From Fistulifera solaris (Eukaryota; Bacillariophyta; Bacillariophyceae; Naviculales; Stauroneidaceae), in the NCBI GenBank assembly GCA_030295235.1, contig AP026131.1, positions 186,001 through 250,000 on the forward strand: a DNA stretch of 64,000 bases, written 5' to 3'. This document shows positions 21,646-32,747 of the stretch, piece after piece. Numbering within the stretch: position 1 is the first letter of the stretch; each line of letters starts with the position of its first letter. A model generated the notes under the pieces. The model was not told the origin of the DNA, did not search any database, and saw only the letters and a program-made list of their open reading frames with translations. The translations under genes and the position numbers were made by a program.

Positions 21646-23146
21646 TCATACAAACAACGGTCCAAATTTTTCTACACCTTGCTGAAGTATCAGAACAGTC
21701 GCTACACTCAGAATAGCAGCAACGGAAACTTTCCCTCCCGGAACAAGAGGTGGAGTCGCCAACGGAGTGTTGCGCTGGTAGCGTTCTTGCCAAATCAACA
21801 ACGGGGGCAAAACAAGAAACAATGTACTGACGCCAAATGCTCCACCGTAGTCGAGTGCTTGAAAGAAAATGGCTGGATTGAACAAGGACAAAAGTGTCGG
21901 CGGGACGTAAATCAACGCGAATAATGCCAACTTGTTTGATGGTTTCAACTGATCCACACGCCACTGCAGCACATCCGTCCATGCATCGAGTAGACCGTAC
22001 GTGAATCCAATGATACTGGTCAACAACGCGAGCGTTGAAAATGTGGTGACGAGCGGTCCCAAAACTCCCATATTCTGATCTTGCTGCAACAGTGCTAGCG
22101 GATCGACATCCATAACACCCTGGGGAACATTGGCCAACACAACCGCGTTCCACGCGATAAACATGATGAGCGGGATGATAGTACCCGTTGTCAAAGCCAG
22201 AGTAATCTTTCTACGGTCACCCTCCAGCTGTTGCACTACCGTAGGAACGATGTTTTGGTATACCAAAGCCAGCAGAAGAATGGGGAAACAGGAGAGAACG
22301 GCCGATGGGTTCGCTTGCGTGACAAGAAGACTCCAGTCGGCACTATTCGCTCCCACAGCAACAATGGCTACAAAAGCAGCCGCCACGCCGAGCACCATAA
22401 TATTGTTGGTTTGTTCAATGATACTGGAGGAAGCCAAGAACAAACCACTAGACGTGAGTGCTGCGAATACGACCGGCCCGCTCACGTTCTCCGGCAGCAA
22501 GAAGTCGACGTTAACACCGCCCTGGGCAATGTAGGCTACCATCATGGCATAATGCAAGAAGAAATAAGCAGCACTACCGATCGTTTTCCATGGATTTCCC
22601 AAACTGTCGAACAATTCCAGTAGTCCCAAGCCCGGCTTTCCGGTCGTAACCCATCGATTGAGGGTTAATTCAGCAATGAATAATCCGCTCGCGGTCATGA
22701 TGACCCACGCGACTAACAAAGCCGTCGTTGAAGGAAGGAATCCTGCCGAAACGGTTGCCGCTGGTAAAGCCAAAACACCCGCTCCTACGGTAGTACCGGC
22801 GACAAGTGCGGCAGAGCCCCATACACTCCCCCTCGTTTCGTCTCATTTGATTGGCTTGAGGAGAGTATTCGAGAGCGCTCAACAGTCGTTCGGGAGATGA
22901 TTCAGCATCTATAAACAAGAATCGACTGGAATCAATGTTCGAATCAATCCATGAATTTGATTGAATTACTGTAGAAACATCGGTAGATTGTTCTTTCTCG
23001 CTCGTGACTTCTTCGGTCGATGACGCTCGTCTTTGAAACAAATTACTCTGACAACAGCAACGAGCTGCCGCTCTCGGAATAAGCAAGCTTTTTACATGTA
23101 TTAATATAGTTGTCGTTGCTAGCAATAGAGAGTGAATTATTCGCAT
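21646..23146 (-). CDS. aromatic amino acid (tyrosine/tryptophan permease-like) transporter
   Basis: About 499 residues after bridging one break. The N-terminus MRIIHSLLLATTTILIHVKS is a signal peptide or anchor, followed by ~90 acidic, Ser-rich residues. The membrane domain starts WGSAALVAGTTVGAGVLALP, the first helix of the Trp/Tyr permease (HAAAP) family with its glycine-rich unwound stretch, and continues with about ten more hydrophobic segments to FGPLFV. Plants have chloroplast members of this family, so an organelle or ER-derived membrane is plausible. The break is at a five-C run on the plus strand (22828-22832); four would join RRNEG to SVWGSAAL, and length becomes 500 codons. Transport is expected to be proton-coupled by family; the exact substrate is inferred. 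Confidence 0.85.
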
Positions 23147-23266
23147 GCTTTTCGTTCTTCCTTTCGAAACTCACTCAAAACATTACAAGTGCATTGCAAC
23201 TTGCAACTTTCTTGCAACGCGAGGCGAAGTGTTCTTTTCTTTTTTTCGCCTCGCCGACGCAGAGGT

Positions 23267-23274
23267 TGACGTCA
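23267..23274. promoter_or_regulatory. perfect CRE-type palindrome TGACGTCA
   Basis: TGACGTCA stands about 120 bp upstream of the transporter start on the minus strand. It is the binding site of bZIP factors. Diatom bZIP proteins use TGACGT elements in CO2/cAMP responses. Position and sequence are seen; function is inferred. Confidence 0.4.
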
Positions 23275-23339
23275 GCAAAAGTTCTTTGTATAGGACGCAA
23301 AGTGAGTGGGAATAACAGAGTTACAGATTTTCCGACTGA

Positions 23340-23803
23340 TTCGAGATAAGAATAACGTATTTACTATAGTCCAAAGTGTTGTCCGTGTTTCGCACGACTG
23401 CACTTCAGTCATGAATCAATACCTTTTGAGCGACAATGCTTCCTACAATTCGTTCTTTCGCCAATTATCCTGAGCTCCACTGGTTGCTGTTGCAATTAAA
23501 TAGGCTTTAGCAGCGTTTGCATTACACACCTTCATATGTGCACGTCAAGGCCAACGTGTTGGTTTGAAGAGACCACGATTGCATTTCAGTCATGAGTCAT
23601 GTATCGCTATTTTTTGTTAACACCTCACCGCAACAATTTCCTTTTGCTAGTACTGTACGAATAACATGATTCACCTCTTCTACATTCATTTTTGTGCCGC
23701 AGAAGGCGCTAGCCAAGAATCTTTGACATAGGAGGTTGATGGCAGCAACAGCAAAGTATAGAGAAAGCAGCCACATGACCCATGACTGGATTTAGTCATG
23801 AGT
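23340..23803 (-). repeat. inverted ~220-bp modules of the ATGACTG palindrome family
   Basis: Palindromes at 23393, 23573 and 23780 (for example ACGACTGCACTTCAGTCAT) bound two modules of about 180 and 207 bp. Between them, ATTTACTATAGTCCAAAGTG (23359) and GGCTTTAGCAGCGTTTGCAT are the reverse complements of the 17.6-kb repeat, so this is the same element in the other orientation. It fills most of the gap between the transporter and the SGNH protein, which are divergent. Confidence 0.8.
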
Positions 23804-23975
23804 GCATTATCTCTCTCTATCTTCTCTCTCGTTTATTTTCCGACCAATGACATCAACAAACTCGACGACTAAAACATAAAACGAAAAGACTTTAGACTAT
23901 AGATTACGCAAAATGAAGTTCTACATGTCTTTTGCTCGTTATTATGCTGAATAAGTAAAAGGAGGTAGCTCGACT

Positions 23976-25116
23976 ATGGAAGAAGAGGAGAAAAAGACCG
24001 ACGAATGTTTCGAATGGACATCTACGAACGATTTAAAGGGTTTTGTACCAAATCGACCCACCCCGATCTTGACCCCAATTATCAAACCTCTCAAACCTCA
24101 ACAAGTATCACCCGCGAAAACGACGAAACGCTCGAGTATTGCCGTGGCTTTGATTCTATTCGTTCTGCTGTGGTTCGGTATGCAATGGGTGTTTGCGGGT
24201 CCGCGAAATTTTCGAGCAACACCAAAGGGTCACGTAAAAGACAACAGCGTCTACACTCTTTGTGAAAACAATACGAGAGACTATAATAGGAACAATACAC
24301 GATTCATGATCGGCTCCTGGCAAGCCAACACGTGGATACCACCCGATGGCTGGGAGTACATCAGTCTTACCACGATGCAGCAGCTGTACACCAACAAAAC
24401 CATTGTGTGGCTCGGTGACAGTCTCAGTCGCCGCACTGCCTTGACATGGCACTCGTTGCTGACGACTTCCGATCCGCAAGATGCTTCCCTCTTTTCGTTA
24501 TACAGTTCCACGATCATTGATGTGACCAAAGAGGAGGATGAGTACGAGTGTCCTCTGTACAAAAAAAGCAAACCATCGACCGAAAATCTGTCGCCTCAAC
24601 TCGACGTATCCGTTTCTACAAGTCCGGGAGAATTGCTGGAGACATGTGTTGCAATTCCTTCACGACGAAAACAAAAAACCCGTTACCATGTCGCATGATC
24701 CGGATTTGATAGTGGTAGCCGTCGGCACTTGGGATATCGATGTCAAAATGACGTGCCGACTTGACGATCATTATCCTTTGACCATGATTGTCGAGAAAAC
24801 GGTTGTTGCATTGAACCGTGTTGCTTCGAATCAAACACGAGTGGTGGTGCGGACGGCGGCCTATTCCGATTGGGGTGAAGAAAGGGCAATCGAGATCGAT
24901 GAATTGAATGAAGTTGTCATGGACCAGATTGACCAAATGAAGAATCCTTATCTGACGTATATACACTGGGGTGGTGCCATGAAACCTCGGGCCTTGTATC
25001 CCAATCGTATTACTGGAGATAATCGAGCCCATTTTGGAGTGGAGGGACGTCTTGTCTTAATTCACATGCTGACGAATCACTTACTGGATGTCGCTTTCTT
25101 TGACTCCGACGTCTGA
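23976..25116 (+). CDS. type II membrane SGNH/PC-esterase-like protein
   Basis: About 379 residues after bridging one break. A ~50-residue cytosolic tail is followed by one membrane helix (SSIAVALILFVLLWFGMQWV), then a lumenal domain with FMIGSWQANTW, TIVWLGDSLSRR (nucleophile serine of the GDS motif), DPDLIVVAVGTWD and, near the end, TGDNRAHFGVEGR with the D-x-x-H pair. This pattern is that of PC-esterase/trichome-birefringence-like O-acyltransferases that act on glycans in the Golgi. The break is at a seven-A run (24561-24567); six joins CPLYKK to ANHRPKICRL and NCWRHVLQFL and gives 380 codons. The glycan substrate is unknown. Confidence 0.78.
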
Positions 25117-25592
25117 AATTCGCGCAGGCTAAGTTTCCTTGTTCCGCACCATGGTCATTTAGAAAATCCTTTATCTTGAGAGTAATAAGGGCGATCGGTG
25201 ATCGTCGTAAAGGTTCGCCTCATTCCGGTAGACTTGTTAATCGCAGAAGATGAATTGGTGCTAACTCAGACTATCACGATTGACAGGTTCTTAAAGGTTT
25301 CACCGTTAACTGATGAACCAAATTGAGTGATAGGTGATGTGATAGTGCACATTTTGCTACGGATAACGATGAAAAACGTGTAGACTACGAATGTACGGAG
25401 TACCAGAATTTATCATTACCTGGTTCGGAAAGATTATTTGTTTCACTTATCCGCGCGTACTTTGTTTTTGACCGAAACTAAGATACGATCCTGTTGAGCT
25501 CTTAGAAAACTAGCGACCCTTCTCAGCAGAGATGCATTCGAAAAGAGAAAAAATGCCTCTTTCTCGTTAACCATGACTTTGCATTCCTTTCT
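25117..25592. other. convergent intergenic gap, nothing recognised
   Basis: 476 bp between two convergent genes. It contains a degenerate TTACCTGGTT and TACGGAGTAC (the complement of the recurrent ATACTCCGTA word) near 25394-25425, but no gene. Confidence 0.5.
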
Positions 25593-25997
25593 TTAAGCAC
25601 TATTCGCTGGCCGGCATCTCCAGCGAATTCCCCGATTTTCCAAGTCTTCTTCCACGTCTCGATCAAGTTGTCCTGTAACAGTAATAGCATAAACTCCGGG
25701 TAAATAATTATCGACTCGAATCCATTTCGCAGCCCAACTTTCACCCGGATCCATGACAGCAGCGGTTCCCTCGAAAAATGCCGTTGTGCAACTATTCACT
25801 CGCTCCACATTGTCAGTCATTTCCAAGAAGGGACAGTTTTCACAGCCTTCGTCGTAGAACTGTCCTTGTGTTTTCAGTAGCCCACATCGTTTGCAAGCGC
25901 GGACGGTTTTGAGGTTCAAAGGGACACTAGCGCTAGCTAGATCGGCGACTTGTTGAGGAACTTCGTCGTCGTATCGCTCGTCTTCTTCGTCGCTCAT
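25593..25997 (-). CDS. SPT4: transcription elongation factor SPT4
   Basis: A 134-residue protein matching SPT4 over its length, the zinc-finger partner of SPT5 (DSIF) that holds RNA polymerase II on its template. RACKRCGLLKTQGQF and EGCENCPF provide the four zinc cysteines. NSCTTAFFEGTAAVMDPGES and WAAKWIRVDNYLPGVYAI, then VTGQL, are the family core that pairs with the SPT5 NGN domain. An acidic ~25-residue N-terminal extension (MSDEEDERYDDE) precedes it. Single exon, no break, nuclear by function. Confidence 0.95.
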   Translation of the reverse strand: MSDEEDERYDDEVPQQVADLASASVPLNLKTVRACKRCGLLKTQGQFYDEGCENCPFLEMTDNVERVNSCTTAFFEGTAAVMDPGESWAAKWIRVDNYLPGVYAITVTGQLDRDVEEDLENRGIRWRCRPANSA

Positions 25998-26352
25998 TTT
26001 TTCATTGAATATTGAGGGAGATTGTTATGTTAAGAAAGGAAAGAAGACTGCGAAATAACCAAGAGAGTCCCTGCAATAGGTTTTGCGTTTATTTGTGCTT
26101 TTCACTACACTCGCGGCGCCTTGGTCGTATCTCGTCGCTTTGCGGTTGAACAAAGGACGTTTCTTGCCTCTCTCGTACCGGTACTCTCCAGAAAACAAGG
26201 CTTTTATAACCGAAACGATGCAACACGTAACTGCGACTACGTAACCTCGTCAACAAACATATCAAATAACAATGTCTTTCACTTATTAAACCCCTGCTAC
26301 ATTTATGGAAAAAGTGTAGCTCGCATGTCAAAACGTCTGATCTAGATTCATC

Positions 26353-26887
26353 ACCTATCTGTGAGATAAAAACACCTGGTCCAGAATTTCTGGACCAGTC
26401 AAACAGAATTTCTGTTATAACAAGATGACTACTTCCAGATTTTCTGGAATTCACGCAGAAACGCTGCTCGCCGAAAAACGCCGTCTCCTGATCTTATGAA
26501 AGCAATACATCATTGCTGTATGATCCATACCACCGTCTCCCAGATTTCCTGGAACCAGCACGAACCTATCTGTGAGATAAAAACACCTGGTCCAGAATTT
26601 CTGGACCAGTCAAACAGAATTTCTGTATGACAAGATGACTATTTCCACATTTTCTGGAATTCACGCAGAAACGCTGCTCGCCGAAAAACGCCGTCTCCTG
26701 ATCTTATGAAAGCAATACATCATTGCTGTATGATCCATACCACCGTCTCCCAGATTTCCTGGAACCAGCACGAACCTATCTGTGAGATAAAAAACACCTG
26801 GTCCAGAATTTCTGGACCAGTCAAACAGAATTTCTGTATGACAAGATGACTACTTCCAGATTTTCTGGAATTTACGCAGAAACGCTG
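26353..26887. repeat. 210-bp tandem repeat, 2.5 copies, rich in palindromes
   Basis: ACCTATCTGTGAGATAAAAA recurs at 26353, 26564 and 26774 (periods 211 and 210). The copies are almost identical, so the array is young. Each unit carries GGTCCAGAATTTCTGGACC, CAGAATTTCTG, CCAGATTTTCTGG and CCCAGATTTCCTGG, all variants of one palindrome. The same palindrome founds the 213-bp repeat at 13.9 kb. Degenerate copies trail off to about 27150 (AAATTCCAAAAATTCAGG). Gap 25998-26352 holds only a TACCGGTACT palindrome, and 26888-27380 nothing further that I can name. Confidence 0.9.
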
Positions 26888-27380
26888 AATAGACTACCTT
26901 TTACTGTATTGGCTATGTTTCACTCATGACTCATGAGTCAAGATCGATTATTGCTGCCAAAAATTTAGGTCATGGTGCATTTGATCATACGTAAAAATTT
27001 GTGTACGTAACTAAAAATCGCGATAGGGTGCATTATTATTTGATCATACCAGAACAGCCAAGGTACAGCCATTCTGTGTAAATTCCAAAAATTCAGGAGT
27101 CAATGCGATTCGTCACACAGAAATGCTTTGTACTAGTTTTAGAAATTCTGGATAATCGGTGTCTAATGTTTGTTGAGAGTCTTCGAACTCCCATTATTTC
27201 TGTCAGTATCGTTTAAGTCAAGCACTTTGATTCATATGTTGTTGATTTGTTGAGAGGTTTAAAGTAGCCTATCTTCATTTCATACCTCCTTGAAAAGTGT
27301 AAAACATAGATATGGCGCAAATTAAAAGTGTAGTTTTTTCATCCTTTTAATGAAGATTATGTCAGGCATCACTACACAGT

Positions 27381-28726
27381 CTACTTCTTTTGCAATTTGG
27401 GGCAGAGGCTCTTGTGAGGTACACCTATGCCCGAATACCCCTTCCAATCCTTCCGTTGGCAATCTCGCGAGCAATACCAAACGACTTTGCAGTCTGAACA
27501 ACACATGGTTGCCGGTTTATAGCAAGCTCTGCACGAATGCTTTTTTGCCTCGTCAAGCACCTTCGACGTTAGCAGTATCTTCCAGAAATGGACACCGATC
27601 ACATCGTCGTAAGGAAACGCAACAAATTTTTCTCTGAACGATACATCGCGGGAATAAGCCATCGCTCTGTTTAAAGCCACAATCTTAGACGGGTTGTGTT
27701 TTTTCATACCCGGGGCTAGACCAAATTCGGGCGTTGCAGTACCCGGCATGAGTTCAACGTTGGACGTAAGCCCCAAAAATTCGTTCGTGTTTTTCATGTG
27801 TACCATAATGTTGCCTTTCTGAAGCAACTGAAAAGAATTTCACCGTCATCATTTGGCTTTTCACCACCTAACTGTCGCTGGTCACGAAACCACTCAATAA
27901 TACCCGGTGTTCGTTCCCAAACTGGTTTGCATTCCAACACGATGCTCGTCGCTTCCTCCAATCCGCCCGGGGGTACATGCGTCGGCTCTTCGGGTAGGGG
28001 CAAATCCCCAAGAAGTAAGAGAGGCACGTAGTTGTTGTGCTGAAGGGCACGTGCCAGCGTCTCTTGTAAATCCATTTCTGTGCATTCGCCGGCCTTGAAT
28101 CTCAAAAAGTCAATAAGAACGAAACCATAATGAACAAACGCTTCTGTACTGTTTCTTCCGTTCGCGTGTTTCTCTGCAACCTGCTCGGCTTGTTGATATT
28201 CGCCCATTTGAATCAATGTTTCGAAGAGAATTTGCCGCGCGCCTTGATTGTCGTTGGGGTTGACTTTGAGCAAGAACTGAAACTTTTCGACGGCTTCTCG
28301 GTGTTTGCCCAGCTCCTTCTGAATCACACCAAGTCCGTGATAAGTCCGAAGCAACGGACGGTGCTCGAGATGTCCCCACTCGATCTTTTCCTGATTTTCG
28401 AGGTTCGGCCAGAGTAATCGAGCCGACGTCAACGCCATTTGATACGTTGTTTCTGCTTTCTCAAGTTCCGGCGGATCGAATGCGACACGATAGAGATTCG
28501 CCCATGCATTCAGAGCGTCAACGGAAAAGGGAAATATGCGAAGAGCTTGACTCAAGAGTGCGAACTTCTGTGGCACAGATTCAGCGTCCCAAGCGTCATA
28601 TACAAAATTCTGGGCCTCTTCATCAGCGTCATATCGTACGATTGGGGATAGAAAATCGGGTGGCGATGAACTGTATTTCCGAAGCTCTGAAGCCGGCGGC
28701 AGCGTTGGAAGCGGAGGAATGCTCAT
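27381..28726 (-). CDS. TPR protein with C-terminal MYND zinc finger
   Basis: About 448 residues after bridging one break. The middle part has TPR-like helix pairs (LSQALRIFPFSVDALNAWAN, LRTYHGLGVIQKELGKHREA, VEKFQFLLKVNPND). The C-terminus is a MYND finger: CRACYKPATMCCSDCKVVWY, then C-x3-C with CQRKDWK and H-x3-C, a protein-interaction domain often found with TPRs in transcription regulators or chaperone-like factors. The break is at an A4 run on the plus strand (27831-27834); one more base joins GEILF to QLLQKGN and gives 449 codons. The chosen ATG (MSIPPLPTL) follows a non-conserved 14-codon extension. Partners unknown. Confidence 0.82.
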
Positions 28727-29240
28727 CTTTATTAACCAGGTGGAACGTGACTTAGAGAAATGACACACTTTTGTGCTTTCGTTGACGTATACGGGACGTC
28801 GCTAAGTATCGGAGACTCCCGTCACGTTGATGTTTAATTTTTCTCAATTTTACAACGAGGAGTTGCGTCAACGCTGTAAACCGTGCGATTTAGATGTCGC
28901 TAATTAGATCTAAAGAGGTATGTAAAACTACAACCTTTTCAAATTGCAGAATCATTCAACACAATAATGGAGGCGACACGGACATGCGATGAAACGCAAT
29001 AACAAATAAAAAGATTTTTTCGCATGAGGCATGACGCTTGACTGACGACTGACTCAAATCTCAGTCGTGAAAAAAGTCGTCTACACATTTGGGTTATAGT
29101 AGTTTGGCTAAGACAACAAACGCCATAAAGAAGCAAGAAGCGTGTTATGATTGATGCTGATAGTAATCACAATCTAAAATGTCACCACTTCCTCATCTTT
29201 GTCGCCTTGTGATGAAATATCAGAATAAATACATAAGTCC
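28727..29240. other. intergenic, one degenerate palindrome
   Basis: 514 bp with GACGACTGACTCAAATCTCA/GTCGTGA near 29043, a diverged member of the ATGACTG family. No gene seen; the small frames here lack any protein character. Confidence 0.5.
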
Positions 29241-30370
29241 TTAGTAAATGGCAGTCCAACTCGGTTGACTCCTTGGTGACGTCGCAACATTCGACCAAGA
29301 CGGAGAAACCGAAGAGACGGATGCGATTGATGTTCTTAGAGCTAAAGCTTCGATGCGAGCAACAATATCTTGTGTTCGTTCGGCGATGGACAAGTGGCCG
29401 CCTGGAATGCGATCCGTACGGACTTGTGGATAGAATGGCTGGAGACGTTGCCGAGCCAAATTGATTTGGCGATGCTCAAATGGGTCTTCATTGCTACCAA
29501 CGATTTCAAACGTGATACTTTGATTCTGTGACTGTAAATTTGTCAGAATATTGTATAGATTCCAGCGGTCAGAGTATTTTTGATGCTCTCGCACAAAACC
29601 AGCTGCCACCGGTAGGACCGAAGTCCCTTTGTGGCGACGGATCGTTTTTCGTATTTCACGGAGTTCACGGCGCTGAGCTTGTTTGGAGCGATACGATTTG
29701 CTGTGTAAGGGACGTAGCATCGTATTCAACATCCAATTTGAATGTTGTGCAATGCGTGATCCGAACCGACCGACGCGAGTTTGCAAAGAGGCGTCGTATT
29801 CCACGGATGCGAATGTCCGTCGGCAAACAAGCCACCATTCAGAATCAAAACGTGTTCAATATAAGTAGAAGAGAACGAACGCTCCATTTGCCGACGCAAC
29901 AATTCCATCAACACCAATGAAGAAAAATCGAATGTAACGACAACCGTCTTTCTTATACCATTCGCGCGCCATTGAGCTTCGACAAGATCCGCGCGCTCCA
30001 TCGTACTGTACGCGTAGTTGACCGGCTTGTCAGAGTCTCCCTGTCCGACATATTCCACGTAAAGTCGTGGAATTTGGCGAACCATGGAGTTCGGGGAATC
30101 TTCGAGGAGTTGGTCCACTTTAGCGAAACCATAACTTCCGTCAGGAAAACCTGGTAGAAATGTCATCCATCGAGAAGGTGTAGTCGATGCGTTGACCGGA
30201 TAAACAACTCGTTGGAAAACATTGACAGTGTTCGCATTCGACGATGACACTATTCGTTTTTGCTGAGGATCGAAGGGGACACGACGACCGCCCGCAAACC
30301 ATTCTTCGGCCGTGATAAGACTCGCTTCAGAGGAGTCATTTCTGGAAAAGGAAGCTGCTGGATGAAGCAT
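29241..30370 (-). CDS. alpha/beta-hydrolase-fold protein
   Basis: About 376 residues after bridging one break. WMTFLPGFPDGSYGFAKV, YVEYVGQGDSDKP and ERADLVEAQWRANGIRKTVV follow the order of the haloalkane-dehalogenase/epoxide-hydrolase branch, and PGGHLSIAERTQDI supplies the C-terminal catalytic histidine. The nucleophile elbow reads VVVTFDFSSLVLMEL instead of a G-x-S/D-x-G turn, so catalysis is uncertain. The break is at AAA on the plus strand (29785-29787); one more base joins HPWNTTPL to LQTRVGRFGSRIAQ and gives 377 codons. There is a Ser/Thr-rich tail and no clear signal peptide. Substrate unknown. Confidence 0.75.
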
Positions 30371-30746
30371 TTGTCTTGAAAAGATTTGTTGTGTTTCGAA
30401 GGTAATAAGATAAAAATGTGAATGATGGCGAGTTTCGCAAGCGAGAATTCAAACGAATGAGGTGAGAAAAATCTTTGAATCGTGCTTCTTGACTGTTCCT
30501 TGAATGGATAATCACGCTTCGAATTCGCGTTTGTTCGTCGGATAGGCCTTTCTTCCTTTCTGACGTTTGGCCTTCTCAGTCACGACCTAGCAAGACCAGA
30601 TATGGACTCGCCCTCTCCCGCATCAAAAATTTCGCTGGCACCAAAAGTTGAATGCATCCATCTTCTTTCATAATTGATTTTGATGATAAATATCTTTGCT
30701 TTGATTCCCTGGCCCTATCTTATTAATACAGTCGACCACCGCAACC
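30371..30746. promoter_or_regulatory. divergent promoter region
   Basis: 376 bp shared by the hydrolase (minus) and the rhomboid gene (plus). It must hold both promoters. I see no named motif beyond A+T-rich runs near 30690-30725. Confidence 0.4.
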
Positions 30747-31848
30747 ATGAAAAATCAGAGCGTTAGCCGACAAGCGTCGTTACTGATTTTCTTTTGCATA
30801 ATACAATCTACACTGGGCTTCCGTCCTTCCTATCGTTTGCGTGCAAAGCACATCACTCGCAATTCTCCTTTCATCGCGTTAAGCAGTCCATTCAATCAAT
30901 TAAAGAAGACCGATTCTTTGCTTATTTTTTATTCCAGAAAGAAGAGCTATTGGGACGGCGATGATGTGAGATGGAGATCCAAGTGGATTCGACGCTTACA
31001 GCGGTCTTTAGACGACAGTTCTGCGCTACCCGCGCGCAACACAATTGTGGCGGCCTGTGTTTTGGGGTTCATTTATCAGTCCTTCGATACCCTCCTGACA
31101 CTCAAACGAAGATTTCCTTCGTATTGGCCGCAGCAAGCATTTTCGATGTTTGTTGATACGTTAATTGGATCCACCGTTAATCAAGGATCTTTTACGACAA
31201 ATTGGATCTTTCATCCAATCATGGCACGGGCCCAACCGCATCGCTACATCACAGCTGGATTTTTTACACGGTGGTATTGTTCACCTTCTTCTCAATATGG
31301 ATTCTATTCGAAGAATGCCAGACTGGCTGGAAACAGGGTTAGGGGCAGGTTTATACTTATCGACATTTCTGACGAGCATCGTGACCGGTCATATCAGTCA
31401 CACTTATTTTGATGATTTCAAATCGGCTTGCTTGGGTGCTAGTGGTGGAATTATGGGTTTATATGGTCTCATGTATGTGTGCTTGGTTCGAATGGGGAAT
31501 TCACGTGCGGCGTGGCTCGTTTTGCGGGGATTGGCGTGGTTGCTCGTGTATGGCTTTGCGCTGGGAGGAATCAGTAATGCCGCACATTTTGGCGGCTTTC
31601 TCGGTGGTGTCGTCATGGGCATTTTATTTGGTCCTCGATATCGATCGAGTTACGCGTTGCTCCGGAAAAATAGTCTTGAAGTGGACAACAGTCCTCGAGA
31701 TTATCGATCTGTCATGGGTCTAGGAACTAAAGCAACCAGTGGGATATTCCCACTTTCCGTCTTCTGGGCTGTTTGTGTCCTATCGCTGTTGTCGCAACCA
31801 AGATTACGAAGCGCTCCATTGATGGCCTTACGAGGGCTCGGATTGTAA
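30747..31848 (+). CDS. rhomboid intramembrane serine protease, probably plastid-targeted
   Basis: About 366 residues after bridging one break. The N-terminus (SLLIFFCIIQSTLG then FRPSYRLRAK) is a signal peptide followed by F, the bipartite presequence pattern of diatom plastid proteins. The rhomboid core has HRYITAGFLHGGIVHLLLNM, six or more hydrophobic segments, LGASGGIMGLYGL with the catalytic serine, and NAAHFGGFLGGVVMG with the catalytic histidine. The break is in a six-T run (31260-31265); five gives TAGFLHGGIVH, a near-invariant rhomboid motif, and 367 codons. Plant plastid rhomboids take part in import and development; the substrate here is unknown. Confidence 0.88.
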
Positions 31849-32747
31849 GCTACACATTGTACACTGCCAAGCCGATTCCACAACACATTGCTTCAGCATT
31901 TAGCAACGCCAACGTTCGTTATTACTCGAAGAGTTATGAACATTTCTTCCAGTCAGTAAAGGAATTTTGACTTAGGACTATTTATTGAGCGTCGACAAAA
32001 ACATGTCTCAAAAATGTCGCAACGAAGTTGACCACAGCGGTCAATATAGATCGGCGCGGTTACAAAGAGTTAATGAATGAATGCCTTAGATCCTACTACG
32101 CTATTTTGACTCTCGAGTCTCGAACTGAAATCCTGTTGCACCTGAGTAGATCAGCTTCATGCTCCACTCTACATTTATCCAATAACATTCACAGAGTGTA
32201 GAACCGATTGAATTGTCTACCAACCGCCTACCCCTGGTGCTGCTGAAACGCAAAGCAAAAGTCCATTCAATGACTATCTTTTTCTTGGAGTCATCAACGC
32301 ATGAAAATCCAGTCGAGGACGACTCGGCACGACCTTCTTGTCATTGGCTTTGATTAGGTCTCGAAAACACGAAATACGGCCTTCTTATAAACTTATTGTC
32401 GGTTTATATTTTTGTTTTGACTTTCAATACTTTTAAAGCAGCATGCACGTTGCACTAGCACCTTAGTTTTTCCTTTCGCCTTCAACGAAACGAATGCATC
32501 CGAATGCTTCTCTCTATTTAGTATCATCCCTAGTGAAGATCGGTGGCGTCTGATGTACACTTTTGGACTATAGCTATGAGCCTCCATCTGGTTTCTGTTG
32601 AACATGATGTACGCAACTTCCGCGCCGGAGCGAGGACACCAAAAAGAAAAAAAGCCATCAACCCATCAACCCATCAACCACCATCAACATAATCTTTATT
32701 ATTGCAATTATTGTCGTGAAACCCCCTCATCAAAATCCTAATTTACC
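31849..32747. other. intergenic, 0.9 kb
   Basis: No coding frame with protein character. A short CATCAACC direct repeat lies at about 32656-32690, some 60 bp before the PAS gene start. Nothing else recognised. Confidence 0.5.

Noticed and set aside
22130-22623. Long plus-strand frames opposite the transporter
   Set aside because: Shadows of the minus-strand coding sequence.
26353-26887. Regular repeats as a possible CRISPR array
   Set aside because: Whole ~210-bp units are repeated head to tail without unique spacers, in a eukaryotic setting. It is a tandem repeat.
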